Origin: an uncultured Blautia sp.
GTDB lineage: Bacteria; Bacillota; Clostridia; Lachnospirales; Lachnospiraceae
Assembly (NCBI GenBank): GCA_900551715.1
Contig: URXG01000001.1
Location: 50,726-114,725 of the forward strand
Direction of reading: 5' to 3'
Length of the DNA stretch: 64,000 nt
Positions 43,539 to 52,267 of this stretch are shown here, one piece after another. The notes below the pieces were generated by a model. It was not told where the DNA came from. It saw only the letters and a program-made list of their open reading frames with translations, and did not search any database. Numbering within the stretch: position 1 is the first letter of the stretch; each line of letters starts with the position of its first letter. The translations under genes were made by a program, and so were the position numbers.

Positions 43539-43596
43539 ACTGTTTTGCCTCTCTTTCGCTGTTTTAGCCAGATATAATCTGGCTGTTATTTTGCAG

Positions 43597-45324
43597 TTAT
43601 TTATCTCTGCTGCTTTCAATTTTTACACTGACCGCTCTTGCTGACCAATCAGAAATAAGTTTAATACGGTTCTGTTTTGTTTCGACTTCATAAGCATAAT
43701 TAAAACCATTTTTATACAAATCCGTATAATTCAACTGCATTTTCTTACCGGTTGCATCCTGTATCTCTTTTTTCAGATAGCGAAGAAGTTCTTTTTTGTT
43801 TTCCTGGTCAGAAGGACAATATGCAAAAAATGCCTCGCACCAGGAATCCCCCTCTGACATATCGGGCTGATAATTGACACTTCCATAATTTTCCTGAAAT
43901 TTCTGCTTCCAGTTTTCATCTCCAATGTAAGAATTCATAGGCATTGCAACAAGTGCAGAGATGTTTAGTTGATCTGCCGGATTCTTAACATCATAGGAGA
44001 CAGCATCTGATGAGTAAACCGTTTTACTTTCTCTTATCAGACCAACTTCACTTTGATCATTGTAGGAGCTGTTCTGTAGAAAAAGATCATAAAGATTTCC
44101 AGACGCATCCTGCCATATCATAAATTTTCCACTGCTGTTATCAGAGTTTTTGGCTGTTTCTGCTTCCTGACAAACCACTGTAAATCCTGAGATCTCCAGC
44201 TTTGCTTTCACACTTTCATAAAGTGCCGGCAGATCTGTACAGTCTTTTTCCAATGCATTATATACTACAGAAAAGCTTTTTCTTGAAGGATACCCTATGT
44301 AGGAAATATTCCAGTCAGCACTTTGAGGATTTGTAATATCATAATTTTTATAATGTTCCGTTCCACTGATCGTATAATGATATCCCTTCTGCTTCAGCCA
44401 GCTTTCTGAATCCAGTATATTTTCCTGAGGACTGTTCTGCAGAAAATCAAGATCTACTTCCGCTACCATTTCATCACTGCTTGCCGGTCCATCTTCTCTC
44501 GTAATGGTGATCTCCTTATCTTTCAACGCAAGTTCATACCAGTTGTTTTTTTCATCATACCAGAGTTGTGTAGTGCGGTATTTCTTTCCTTTGATTCCCT
44601 CACTAAATGTAATATTTTCATCCAGGAACTCCTGATAATCCCAGTTTCTGTCTCTTAAAGCATCTTTCAGTTTCTTATAGACTTCATTCAGATTCTGTCC
44701 ATCTGACTCGTACTTGATCTCTACACCACGATTACCTTCTGATACAGAAATATTCCAGTCACTTTTCCCTGGATTTATACTGTAATCTGTAAAAAATCCT
44801 GTACCGTCCTTACTGGTTGTGACTTCATATCCCTGGTTCTCTGCCCAGGATTTGAACCCATCCATAGAAGTATAAGGTGCTTCTTCCAGAAGTTTGAAAT
44901 CCATATCTTTTACCAGGGTATCTGCTTTATGAACACTGAAGCCGTATAACCCACCTGCGATCAGCACCGCTGCCACCGGAATCAGTCCCCAGTGTTTTTT
45001 CTTTTTGGGTTTCTTCGCTGGTGTGGCAGATCTCGGTTCTGAATATTTTACTTCGGATTCTGTTTTCTTTACTTCCGGCTCCGGTTTTCTGATTTCAGGT
45101 TCTGGTCTGGAGCGTCTGACTTCCGGTTCCGGTGCAGATTGCTTTTTTTCAGATCTGACATCTTTCCTTGTAGGCTGTTGTGAATCGGCAGAAGATTTTT
45201 TCTTTTCTGAAGAAACAACTTCATCTCTTTTTCCGTCTCCGCAGATCTGACACACTTCATCCTGCCAGTCATTCAGTCCATCGCAGTAAGGACAGCGCCA
45301 TTCTGTTTGATTTTGTTTACTCAT
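43597..45324 (-). CDS. RanBP2-type zinc-finger single-span membrane protein with repeated extracellular domain
   Basis: 575 residues. The N-terminus WRCPYCDGLNDWQDEVCQICG fits the RanBP2 zinc-finger pattern W-x-C-x2-C-x3-N-x6-C-x2-C, rare in bacteria. A Pro/Glu/Lys-rich linker (residues 30-108) leads to one membrane segment (GLIPVAAVLIAGGLYGFSV), and about 440 extracellular residues follow. Two related repeats are visible: SWAENQGYEVTTSKDGTGFF and SADWNIS-type segments near 150-190, again WLKQKGYHYTISGTEHYKNY near 310-350. It probably senses something outside and connects to cytosolic partners by its finger. The start overlaps the upstream gene by 8 bases. Confidence 0.75.
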   Translation of the reverse strand: MSKQNQTEWRCPYCDGLNDWQDEVCQICGDGKRDEVVSSEKKKSSADSQQPTRKDVRSEKKQSAPEPEVRRSRPEPEIRKPEPEVKKTESEVKYSEPRSATPAKKPKKKKHWGLIPVAAVLIAGGLYGFSVHKADTLVKDMDFKLLEEAPYTSMDGFKSWAENQGYEVTTSKDGTGFFTDYSINPGKSDWNISVSEGNRGVEIKYESDGQNLNEVYKKLKDALRDRNWDYQEFLDENITFSEGIKGKKYRTTQLWYDEKNNWYELALKDKEITITREDGPASSDEMVAEVDLDFLQNSPQENILDSESWLKQKGYHYTISGTEHYKNYDITNPQSADWNISYIGYPSRKSFSVVYNALEKDCTDLPALYESVKAKLEISGFTVVCQEAETAKNSDNSSGKFMIWQDASGNLYDLFLQNSSYNDQSEVGLIRESKTVYSSDAVSYDVKNPADQLNISALVAMPMNSYIGDENWKQKFQENYGSVNYQPDMSEGDSWCEAFFAYCPSDQENKKELLRYLKKEIQDATGKKMQLNYTDLYKNGFNYAYEVETKQNRIKLISDWSARAVSVKIESSRDK

Positions 45325-46108
45325 TTTCCATTGCTACCTTATCTGTCAGTGTAATAGTTTTGGAGGAATCTTCTGCTCCTTCCATAATGATTTTGTCTGC
45401 ATCCATTTCTGTTATTTTGTATGAAGCGATACCACTTCCATCCCATTTGAAAGAAACATTTCTGTAATCATCCAGATTATCAATAGAAAGTTCGCCTGTC
45501 TGTTCCCCATCATTGAGACTTATATTTCCATCTTTGTCAACGGTCAGGCTTCCTACATCTGACTGCCAGGTGTATCCATACAGAAGTGCTTTTCCATAAG
45601 ATGCCTGATCCATAATGGATCTGGCACTGTAAACTACATCTTCCTTTGTTTCCGGATTCATAGGATCAGAATTATCTGTCTGTGAAATGGTGATCTCCAT
45701 TAATTTATCCTCATCGCCTGAGAAATAATAATCCGTATCCTGCTGTGCTTCCGGTAATTTGCTGGCATCCATGGGAAGAAGCTTTACTTCTACTTTCGGA
45801 TCCTGTACACCTCCTATAAAATCTTCGGATGCATTTGTAAGATCCCATACGATCTTATCTCCCTCAATCTTGTAATCACAAAGATAATTGCGTTTGCTGT
45901 CAAGAATTCTACCATCTGGCATATACATATAAGAGTCAAGATTTACAGGCCATACTCCATAAAGCTGTGATTTCAGTTCTGCATCTGCATCATCTGTGGT
46001 TGCTTCTGCTGTCTCTTCCGTTGCTGCCGGCACATAAGCCACAGTTCCTATTACCATTGCACCTGCAAGCATAGCTGTCATCATCATTATTAATGTTTTG
46101 TTTTTCAT
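45317..46108 (-). CDS. Secreted protein, first gene of the TerY-P operon
   Basis: A 263-residue protein with an N-terminal signal segment (LIMMMTAMLAGAMVIGTVAYVPAA) and a mature part beginning with a Glu/Ala/Asp-rich stretch. The remainder is beta-rich (GVWPVNLDSYMYMPDGRI, YGYTWQSDVGSLTVDKDG), similar in style to small extracellular lipocalin-like domains, but I recognise no family. The ATG at 46108 follows AAGGGG. It overlaps the RanBP2-finger gene by 8 bases, so coupled translation is likely. Confidence 0.7.
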   Translation of the reverse strand: MKNKTLIMMMTAMLAGAMVIGTVAYVPAATEETAEATTDDADAELKSQLYGVWPVNLDSYMYMPDGRILDSKRNYLCDYKIEGDKIVWDLTNASEDFIGGVQDPKVEVKLLPMDASKLPEAQQDTDYYFSGDEDKLMEITISQTDNSDPMNPETKEDVVYSARSIMDQASYGKALLYGYTWQSDVGSLTVDKDGNISLNDGEQTGELSIDNLDDYRNVSFKWDGSGIASYKITEMDADKIIMEGAEDSSKTITLTDKVAMENE

Positions 46109-46188
46109 AGTCCCCTTCTTTCGGCAGATACTCTGAATCTGCTTGCTATATATTCTTTTTACTTCAACATTGCATGCCATATACGTTG

Positions 46189-46218
46189 ATTATACTCTGT
46201 CATTTACTATTATAGCAA
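46189..46218 (-). promoter_or_regulatory. Candidate promoter of the TerY-P operon
   Basis: On the minus strand TTGCTA (46213-46218) and TATAAT (46189-46194) are separated by 18 bases, 81 bases before the first start codon. A second TATAAT overlaps the -35 side and could be an alternative -10. Confidence 0.5.
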
Positions 46219-46250
46219 CTTGTTTCTGCATTTTTGTTCTGCAAACAGTA

Positions 46251-46294
46251 AAAAAATCATCTTTTTGCAAACTTTTACAAAAAGATGATTTTTT
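46251..46294 (-). terminator. Terminator after the YhgE/Pip gene
   Basis: AAAAAATCATCTTTTTG and CAAAAAGATGATTTTTT form a 17-bp perfect stem around 10 bases. It lies 31 bases beyond the membrane-protein stop, separating it from the TerY-P operon promoter; the T run works on both strands. Confidence 0.88.
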
Positions 46295-46324
46295 AGATTT
46301 TTATATGCTATTTTTATTGCAATC

Positions 46325-49300
46325 TTATGCTACTCCTTTGGTTTCCAGCCAGTCCAGAAGAACTTTTTTTCCTTCTTTTTTCCGTTTTGCCATATGCTGG
46401 AACTGGCAGATTGTCATTACTGTAAACAGAATTGTTATACCAATCAGAACAATCACACAGGTCCGGATACTCTCTCCTCCGCAGATTGTGCTTCGGAAAG
46501 CATTGACTGTATAAGTAAAGGGAAGATATGCATGAATCTTTCCTACAAAAGCCGGTGAAATTTCTACCGGATAGGTTCCTGCTGAACCTGCCAGCTGAAC
46601 CACCATAAAGATCAGCATCAGGAAGCTTCCTACTTTACCAAAAGTAATGTTAAAGAAGTACATGATAGAGGTGAAACATGCACCTGTAAGCGCAGCAAAC
46701 AATATGGTTTTGGTCATTTCCACCGGTGTAAATCCGTCAATCACATGAAGAAGGATGATCAGAAGAATTCCCTGAAGAACTGCTACCGGATAAAGTACGG
46801 TTGCTTTACTTGCCCACCATGCAAAACCAGATTTCAGTTTGCCTTTGTATTCTGTCAATGGATACATCAGACAGAATGCCAGACATCCTACCCACAAACC
46901 TACAGACATCATATATGGTGCCATTGCATGACCGTTATTTTCTACTGTAGTGATCTTTGTCTCTTCATCTTTGATTGGTGTTGCAAACATGCTGACTGTA
47001 TCGTCGCTTGCTTTTGTTTCTTTTACTTCTTTTGCGCCATCACTTAAGCTTGTTGCCAGTGTATCAGAACCGTCTTTCAGTTTTGTCATTCCGTCACCAA
47101 GTTCTTTGGAACCATCATAAAGTTTGGAAGATCCTTCCTGAATCTGACCTGCACCATCTGTCAGCTGTGTTGCTCCACTGTTCAGTTTGCTGTTATTGGA
47201 AACCAATTTCTGAGTTCCGTCGTGAAGTGCTTTTGTTCCATCAGAAAGTTGTGTTGCTCCACTTGCCAGTGTTTTTGCACCTTCTGCAAGTTTGCCTGTA
47301 CCTTCTGTCAGTGCTTTGTTATTTCCTGCCAGAGTCGCTACTCCATCTGTATATGTTTTAAGTCCTGTACTGAGAGTTGTCACTCCATCTGCCAGTGTTT
47401 TTCCCCCTGCTGACAGCTGACTGATTCCACCGGTAACGCTGCTTCCTGCCTCTTTCAGGCTGGATGCACCATCAGTAAGCGTTTCATCATTGGCTGTAAG
47501 TGTATCAAATCCTTCGTTTAATGCCTTCACTCCGGCTGCTGCCTTTGGAAAATCTTCTGTGGCTTTTTCCAGAGTGGTAAGGTTGGTTGAAACTGCTTCT
47601 GCTCCGGTATTTATTTTCTGTGCCCCTTCATAAAGCGTCTTCACACCTGCAGTCATAGTATTCAAAAGGTCTGAAGGAACTGCTGGCATACTGGAAGCAC
47701 CATCGGACATTTCTTTTGCACCTTCTGTCATAGTTGTTGCTCCACTGTTCAGACTTTTTGCTCCTGCATTCATCTGGTCTGACAGTGTTGTCAGTTCAGA
47801 AGCTCCTTTTTTCAGCCCTGCAGCTGCAGTTTTCAATGTATCCGATGTATTGTTCAGTGTATCCTGAATACCGGCTGCTCCACTGTTGATGGCAGCGCCA
47901 TAAGATACAGCCTGACTGTTATATGTATCGCCATCAATTCCATCCACATGACCTACTGCTTCAGGAACTCCTACAGTGGTGCCATCTCCTGCAATTCCTG
48001 CCAGAATATTATTGACATCTGCTGCGGAAATCTTTCCGTTTTCATCCTGCGCCAGACTCTGTACCTGTGCAATTGCTGCATTTACTGCTGCCTGTCTGTC
48101 TGCTGCTGCCTGATTTGCAGATGCTGCCACCTGTGCAGTCTGCGCATTGGCTGTATCAATCTGGCTGTTGGCTGCGCTGATCTGATTATTTGCTGCTTCT
48201 ACAGCACTTGAAACAACTCCGGTCATTCCGTTGACACCATCATTGACAGACGCCGTAGCTCCGGAAATTCCACTTGCTACAGAAGAAAGAGCTCCGCTGA
48301 CATCGGACATGGTTCCGGCTGCACTGTTTATTCCTTCTGCTGCTGCAGTCATTCCAGATGCACCATTACTTATTCCTGTTGCTGCATCTGTCATTCCTTT
48401 GGATGCATTTGTCATTCCCTTCTGTGCTTTCTGAAGACCTGCTGCCAGTTTTTTCATACTCTCTTCTGTGGTACTTCCAGCCAGATTCTGAAGCTGTCCA
48501 TAAAGATCTTTCAGCCCGCCTTCCAGCTGTGCTGTTCCACTGACAAGAGAGGAATCCCCGTCAGATACTTTGCTGTTCAGTTTGGATACTCCATCTGAAA
48601 CCTGTCCAAGGTTTTCCAGCGGAGATAACTGTTCTGCACCTGCTGCCAGCTGTTCTGCACCTTTTACATAGGCAGTTACACCATCTGCCAGTGTATTGGC
48701 ACCACTGACATACTGTGTAGTTCCACTTTTCAGTGTATCCAGACCAGATTTTAAAGTATCTGCACCTTTCTTCAAACTTGTAACTCCGGATGTAAGCTGC
48801 GCAGAATTGGAATCCAGTTTGGCAACTCCGTCTGTGTAGCTTTTTACTCCTGTATCCAGACTGGTAACTCCGGACTTAAGTTCCGGAATTTTTGCTGTAA
48901 GAGTACTGACTCCGCTGTTCAGCTGTCCTGCACCGCTGTCTACCTGAGAAACACCATCTGTATATTCTTTCAGACCTTCTGTCAGTGTCTCAGAACCACT
49001 TTTGAAAGTAAGAGTACTATCTGTCAGTTTTTTCAGGTTGGTAGTAATGGTTTCATTTCCTTCAGAAGCTGACTGGATTCCATCTTTCAGTTCTGTAGAA
49101 CCATCTGCTGCTTCCTGCATTCCATCACCAACAGTTCCTATCTGATCAAAAACTGTCTGTGTATAAGTTTCCGTTACTTTGGATGCAACTGCATCTTTGA
49201 TTTTTGTAAGTGCAGTTTCACTCATTTTGGATGCAATATAGTTAGTTCCCGGATTTGTCTCATATGTCAGTTCCATCTTTTTCGGGTTTTCATCCATAAG

Positions 49301-49648
49301 GGTAGATGCATCTTTAGAAAAATCTTCCGGAATAGTAATTACCATATAGAAAGTTCCATTTTTCAGTCCCTGTTCTGCTTCATCCTGATCTACAAAATGA
49401 AAATCCAGAGAATCATTATCTTTCAATTCCTCTACCATATCCGAACCTATACTTAAAGTTTTTCCATCATAGTCTACAGACTGGTCATTATTCACTACTG
49501 CTACTGGCAATTTGTCCAGATTTCCATATGGATCCCACATGGATTTCAGAAACAGCCCTGCGTAAATAACAGGTATGATAATGATCGCCATGACTACGAG
49601 AATCAGAATTTTGTTGTTCCACAAACTCTTCCATTCATTTTTGATCAT
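46325..49648 (-). CDS. YhgE/Pip family large membrane protein with heptad-like repeats
   Basis: 1107 residues. The N-terminus MIKNEWKSLWNNKILI plus one membrane segment and FLKSMWDPYGNLDKLPVAVVNND identify the YhgE/Pip (ABC-2-like) family, related to EsaA of type VII secretion and to phage-infection protein. Residues 190-850 are an extracellular stalk made of very many LxxGxxxLxxG-type units (LTEGLKEYTDGVSQVDSGAGQ style). Five or six membrane segments close the protein. The ATG at 49648 is used; a TTG two codons earlier has no better site. A TetR gene lies divergently with a palindromic operator between. Substrate unknown. Confidence 0.87.
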   Translation of the reverse strand: MIKNEWKSLWNNKILILVVMAIIIIPVIYAGLFLKSMWDPYGNLDKLPVAVVNNDQSVDYDGKTLSIGSDMVEELKDNDSLDFHFVDQDEAEQGLKNGTFYMVITIPEDFSKDASTLMDENPKKMELTYETNPGTNYIASKMSETALTKIKDAVASKVTETYTQTVFDQIGTVGDGMQEAADGSTELKDGIQSASEGNETITTNLKKLTDSTLTFKSGSETLTEGLKEYTDGVSQVDSGAGQLNSGVSTLTAKIPELKSGVTSLDTGVKSYTDGVAKLDSNSAQLTSGVTSLKKGADTLKSGLDTLKSGTTQYVSGANTLADGVTAYVKGAEQLAAGAEQLSPLENLGQVSDGVSKLNSKVSDGDSSLVSGTAQLEGGLKDLYGQLQNLAGSTTEESMKKLAAGLQKAQKGMTNASKGMTDAATGISNGASGMTAAAEGINSAAGTMSDVSGALSSVASGISGATASVNDGVNGMTGVVSSAVEAANNQISAANSQIDTANAQTAQVAASANQAAADRQAAVNAAIAQVQSLAQDENGKISAADVNNILAGIAGDGTTVGVPEAVGHVDGIDGDTYNSQAVSYGAAINSGAAGIQDTLNNTSDTLKTAAAGLKKGASELTTLSDQMNAGAKSLNSGATTMTEGAKEMSDGASSMPAVPSDLLNTMTAGVKTLYEGAQKINTGAEAVSTNLTTLEKATEDFPKAAAGVKALNEGFDTLTANDETLTDGASSLKEAGSSVTGGISQLSAGGKTLADGVTTLSTGLKTYTDGVATLAGNNKALTEGTGKLAEGAKTLASGATQLSDGTKALHDGTQKLVSNNSKLNSGATQLTDGAGQIQEGSSKLYDGSKELGDGMTKLKDGSDTLATSLSDGAKEVKETKASDDTVSMFATPIKDEETKITTVENNGHAMAPYMMSVGLWVGCLAFCLMYPLTEYKGKLKSGFAWWASKATVLYPVAVLQGILLIILLHVIDGFTPVEMTKTILFAALTGACFTSIMYFFNITFGKVGSFLMLIFMVVQLAGSAGTYPVEISPAFVGKIHAYLPFTYTVNAFRSTICGGESIRTCVIVLIGITILFTVMTICQFQHMAKRKKEGKKVLLDWLETKGVA

Positions 49649-49710
49649 ATTCAAGTCCCTTTCTCCTGCTGTCGTATCATTTGCATTTTATTGATTAGTA
49701 GATTATTTTG

Positions 49711-49739
49711 CGATTAGTAGAATGCTATTCTATTAATCG
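49711..49739. promoter_or_regulatory. Probable TetR operator between yhgE and tetR
   Basis: CGATTAGTAGAAT-GCT-ATTCTATTAATCG, with 12 of 13 positions paired. A further half-site GATTAGTAGA lies at 49693-49702. The position between divergent genes fits autoregulation by the TetR protein. Confidence 0.7.
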
Positions 49740-49940
49740 TTTTTTAATCTATTTTTCAACATTATGTTGCTTTTCTTTACGAAACGTATTATACTAGACA
49801 CATAAACCAGTTACAACCGACAGATATTTTATTTAGGTTTATTAATAGACATTTTTTTAACATATGTCTATTCAATATCAAAAATTGACATTTCATCTAA
49901 AAGAAGGAGTTTTTTTTGAAAAAGATTGGAGGATTTTTAC

Positions 49941-50528
49941 ATGGCTGCAAAAGTAGATCGAAGAGTACGAAAAACGAAAGCTCAACTTCGAGAAGGACTT
50001 GCTCACCTGATGCTGGAAAAGAGCATTAAAGAAATCACAGTAAAAGAACTGGTAGATGAGGTTGATATTAACCGTTCCACTTTTTATCTTCATTATGCAG
50101 ATATTTATCAGATGCTTCAGCAGATTGAAGAAGAAGCTCTGGAAAATATTACTCATATGTTAGAAGAATATCCGGTGGATTTTTCCAATAACGAAAGTAC
50201 CCTCGAATTTGTAACAAAATTTTTTTCTATTCTGGATAGTGACAAAGATCTGTGCAGAGCACTCCTTGGTCCTCATGGAGATATGGCATTTGTAGAACAG
50301 ATTGAGAACCTTCTGGCAGGCACTTTTCTGAAACAGCTTCCAGGCACTTTTCCAAAGGACGATCCCAATCTGAAATATGCCTACGCCTTTACTCTGAATG
50401 GCTGTGTAGGACTGATCAAAACCTGGCTGTCCCTGCCTGTTCAGGAATCACCAGCTCATATAGCAGAACTGACCTGCCGCCTTATCGAAAACGCTACCCA
50501 GGGATATCTGGATACTCTTACAAAATAA
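49941..50528 (+). CDS. TetR/AcrR family regulator
   Basis: A 195-residue repressor. Residues 5-55 hold the helix-turn-helix (RKTKAQLREGLAHLMLEKSIKEITVKELVDEVDINRSTFYLHY parts). The rest is a helical ligand domain with the LNGCVGLIKTWL segment of the DhaS/TetR_C_7 type. ATG at 49941 has GGAGG 8 bases upstream. It is divergent from the YhgE/Pip gene, the usual arrangement for this pair, and probably represses it. Confidence 0.92.
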   Translation: MAAKVDRRVRKTKAQLREGLAHLMLEKSIKEITVKELVDEVDINRSTFYLHYADIYQMLQQIEEEALENITHMLEEYPVDFSNNESTLEFVTKFFSILDSDKDLCRALLGPHGDMAFVEQIENLLAGTFLKQLPGTFPKDDPNLKYAYAFTLNGCVGLIKTWLSLPVQESPAHIAELTCRLIENATQGYLDTLTK

Positions 50529-50530
50529 AA

Positions 50531-50590
50531 AACTCCCCTGAAAATGATGGAGGTTTTTAATATGTCTCTGTCATCTTCGGGGGAATTTTG
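50531..50590. terminator. Imperfect hairpin between convergent tetR and nitrilase genes
   Basis: AACTCCCCTGAAAATGA pairs imperfectly with TCATCTTCGGGGGAATT; the plus strand ends in TTTTG and the minus strand in TTTTTT. Probably a shared terminator. Confidence 0.55.
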
Positions 50591-50625
50591 TTTATCTGTA
50601 TTTATTTTTGTCCATCCGTTTTGGA

Positions 50626-51459
50626 TTATTTACAGAGTTTTTCCAAATTATACATGTCATGTCGTCTGCTTTTCAGAAGTGGAAGCTGATTTCTTACATC
50701 ATCTTCGTAATCCAGATCCAGTTCTGCCAGAAGGATTCCTTCTTTTTCATCCAACATATTCATAACTCTGCCCCATGGATCAGTTACAATAGAATGTCCC
50801 CATGATACATAGCCTGAGCTGACATCACGTGCAGGTGCACATCCTACCATATAAATCTGATTATCCAGTGCTCTGGCTCTGAAAGAAAGTTCCCAGTGTG
50901 CAGGCCCTGTAGTCATATTAAAAGCAGCAGGAACAAAGATTACTTTTGCACCATCACTTACTGTCATACGTACCATTTCCGGAAAACGGATATCAAAACA
51001 GATGATCACACCCATCCTGCCAAATTCGGTGTCAAAAACCGTATCACAGTCTCCTGCTGTCAGAGTATCTGACTCCCGGAAGCTCTGTCCGCCTTTTACA
51101 TCAATATCAAAAAGATGTGCCTTTCTGTGTTTTCCAATCTGTTTTCCCTGACGGTCAAAAATATAGGAGGTATTGTAAACATTTCCTTCCATATCTTTTT
51201 CCGGAATGGAACCTCCGATCAGATAGATTCCATATTTCTTTGCATAAGAAGAAAGTTGCTGCCATGCAGGTCCTCCTTCTTCCTCAGCATAAACCGGGAA
51301 GTTCTCAGTCTGATAAGGACAACAGAACATCTCCGGCAGAATTACAAAATCAGGTTTCTCCTCTTTCAGTTTCTCAAGATATGTTCTGACTGTATTCAAA
51401 TTTTCCATTTTTTCTGCCGCCGTAGGTATCTGCAATGCGGCAACTTTGATCTTACTCAT
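50626..51459 (-). CDS. Carbon-nitrogen hydrolase, omega-amidase/nitrilase-like
   Basis: A 277-residue cytoplasmic amidase. The Glu-Lys-Cys triad is Glu43 (ILPEMFCCP), Lys in HRKAHLFDI, and Cys in VIICFDIRFPE. RARALDNQIYMVGCAPA matches the omega-amidase (Nit2) branch, which hydrolyses alpha-ketoglutaramate or similar. Alternative small amides are possible. It is followed on the same strand by nothing until the convergent TetR gene. The upstream gene (duplicated mutarotase) is 24 bases away. Confidence 0.88.
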   Translation of the reverse strand: MSKIKVAALQIPTAAEKMENLNTVRTYLEKLKEEKPDFVILPEMFCCPYQTENFPVYAEEEGGPAWQQLSSYAKKYGIYLIGGSIPEKDMEGNVYNTSYIFDRQGKQIGKHRKAHLFDIDVKGGQSFRESDTLTAGDCDTVFDTEFGRMGVIICFDIRFPEMVRMTVSDGAKVIFVPAAFNMTTGPAHWELSFRARALDNQIYMVGCAPARDVSSGYVSWGHSIVTDPWGRVMNMLDEKEGILLAELDLDYEDDVRNQLPLLKSRRHDMYNLEKLCK

Positions 51460-51483
51460 TTATTTCCTTATGCCCCTTACAAA

Positions 51484-52131
51484 TCAGTTATGCCATGCCA
51501 GACGCTTTACATCTGCGTGAACTTCGCCTGTCATCCAATCCACATCGTTGGTGATCCAGTCCATAATACCCAACTGACGCATTTCCCATGTAACGGTCTG
51601 CTCCCTTGATTCTTCAGTTTCTTCCACTTCCATGGTAGTATCAATCTCATCATAGCCGAAGATATATCCACCTGCACTCCAGATACTGAAATTGCTGTCC
51701 GGACCTGGATCCACAGTATCACCTCTCTGTGCGATCAGTCCGTCATGACGAGCCTTGTACTCTTCTTCACATCCATCTTTCAGTTTGGTCATAAACATTC
51801 TGTGACGGATCAGCTCTTTGTTTTCTCTTACAACACCAAAATTATGATACATAAGACGCATGTCTTTGTAAGGGGCGGAAATCCAGTCAAAAGTATCCTG
51901 GATTTTTTCTGCAAGAGTATCTGCTGCTTTCTTTTCCTCAGAACTTAACTGTGTACCATCTTTTTTTTCATAATATCCAAAGATCAGATTTTCTGCATTC
52001 CAGATGCTGAAATTGCCCACTTCGTTACGATCAAGAAATACTGTCAGTTCCTGCCAGATCTCTCCCAGTTTCCTGCGGTAATCGTTCATTTTACCATCTT
52101 TGATCTTCATTGCAAATGCATGCCTTTCCAT
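51484..52131 (-). CDS. Tandem-duplicated L-rhamnose mutarotase-like protein
   Basis: A 215-residue protein containing two copies of the RhaM/RhaU (DUF718) fold. The first begins MERHAFAMKIKDGKMNDYRR and has NFSIWNAENLIFGYYE; the second has RHRMFMTKLKDGCEEEYKARH and NFSIWSAGGYIFGYDE. RhaM normally is a single domain of about 105 residues that dimerises, so this looks like a fused dimer. ATG at 52131 has AGGAGG 6 bases upstream; the frame to 52275 covers a promoter and palindromes and is not used. No rhamnose genes are adjacent, so the sugar is uncertain. Confidence 0.82.
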   Translation of the reverse strand: MERHAFAMKIKDGKMNDYRRKLGEIWQELTVFLDRNEVGNFSIWNAENLIFGYYEKKDGTQLSSEEKKAADTLAEKIQDTFDWISAPYKDMRLMYHNFGVVRENKELIRHRMFMTKLKDGCEEEYKARHDGLIAQRGDTVDPGPDSNFSIWSAGGYIFGYDEIDTTMEVEETEESREQTVTWEMRQLGIMDWITNDVDWMTGEVHADVKRLAWHN

Positions 52132-52158
52132 AAAAAGCCTCCTGCTGTATTGTTTTTC

Positions 52159-52185
52159 GTAACTGCTCAGTATCTTCACAGTTAT
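52159..52185. mobile_element. 27-bp palindromic mini-element, copy E
   Basis: GTAACTGCTCAG at the left and CACAGTTAT at the right, the same unit as at 26828. Flanks are TGTTTTTC (52151-52158) and GTTTTTTC (52186-52193), which match if one T was gained or lost in the run. It lies in the leader of the mutarotase-like gene, 28 bases from the start codon. Confidence 0.6.
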
Positions 52186-52207
52186 GTTTTTTCTTTTTAT
52201 CCACTCT

Positions 52208-52242
52208 ATTATACCAGATAATCCGTTACTGTGAACAGTAAC
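52208..52242 (-). promoter_or_regulatory. Promoter with palindrome for the mutarotase-like gene
   Basis: On the minus strand a TATAAT (rc of 52208-52213) has TTCACA 16 bases upstream (52230-52235). The -35 lies within the 20-base palindrome CGTTACTG-TGAA-CAGTAACG (52223-52242). It may be an operator, or a shortened relative of the GTAACTG element family. Confidence 0.5.
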
Positions 52243-52267
52243 GCTGGACTCTTTTCGTGACGGAGAA

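Noticed and set aside
44838..44862. tRNA T-arm-like sequence (GGGTTCAAATCCTGGGC on the minus strand)
   Set aside because: It lies inside the RanBP2-finger gene and encodes a conserved-looking protein segment; no acceptor stem, anticodon arm or D arm could be folded around it.
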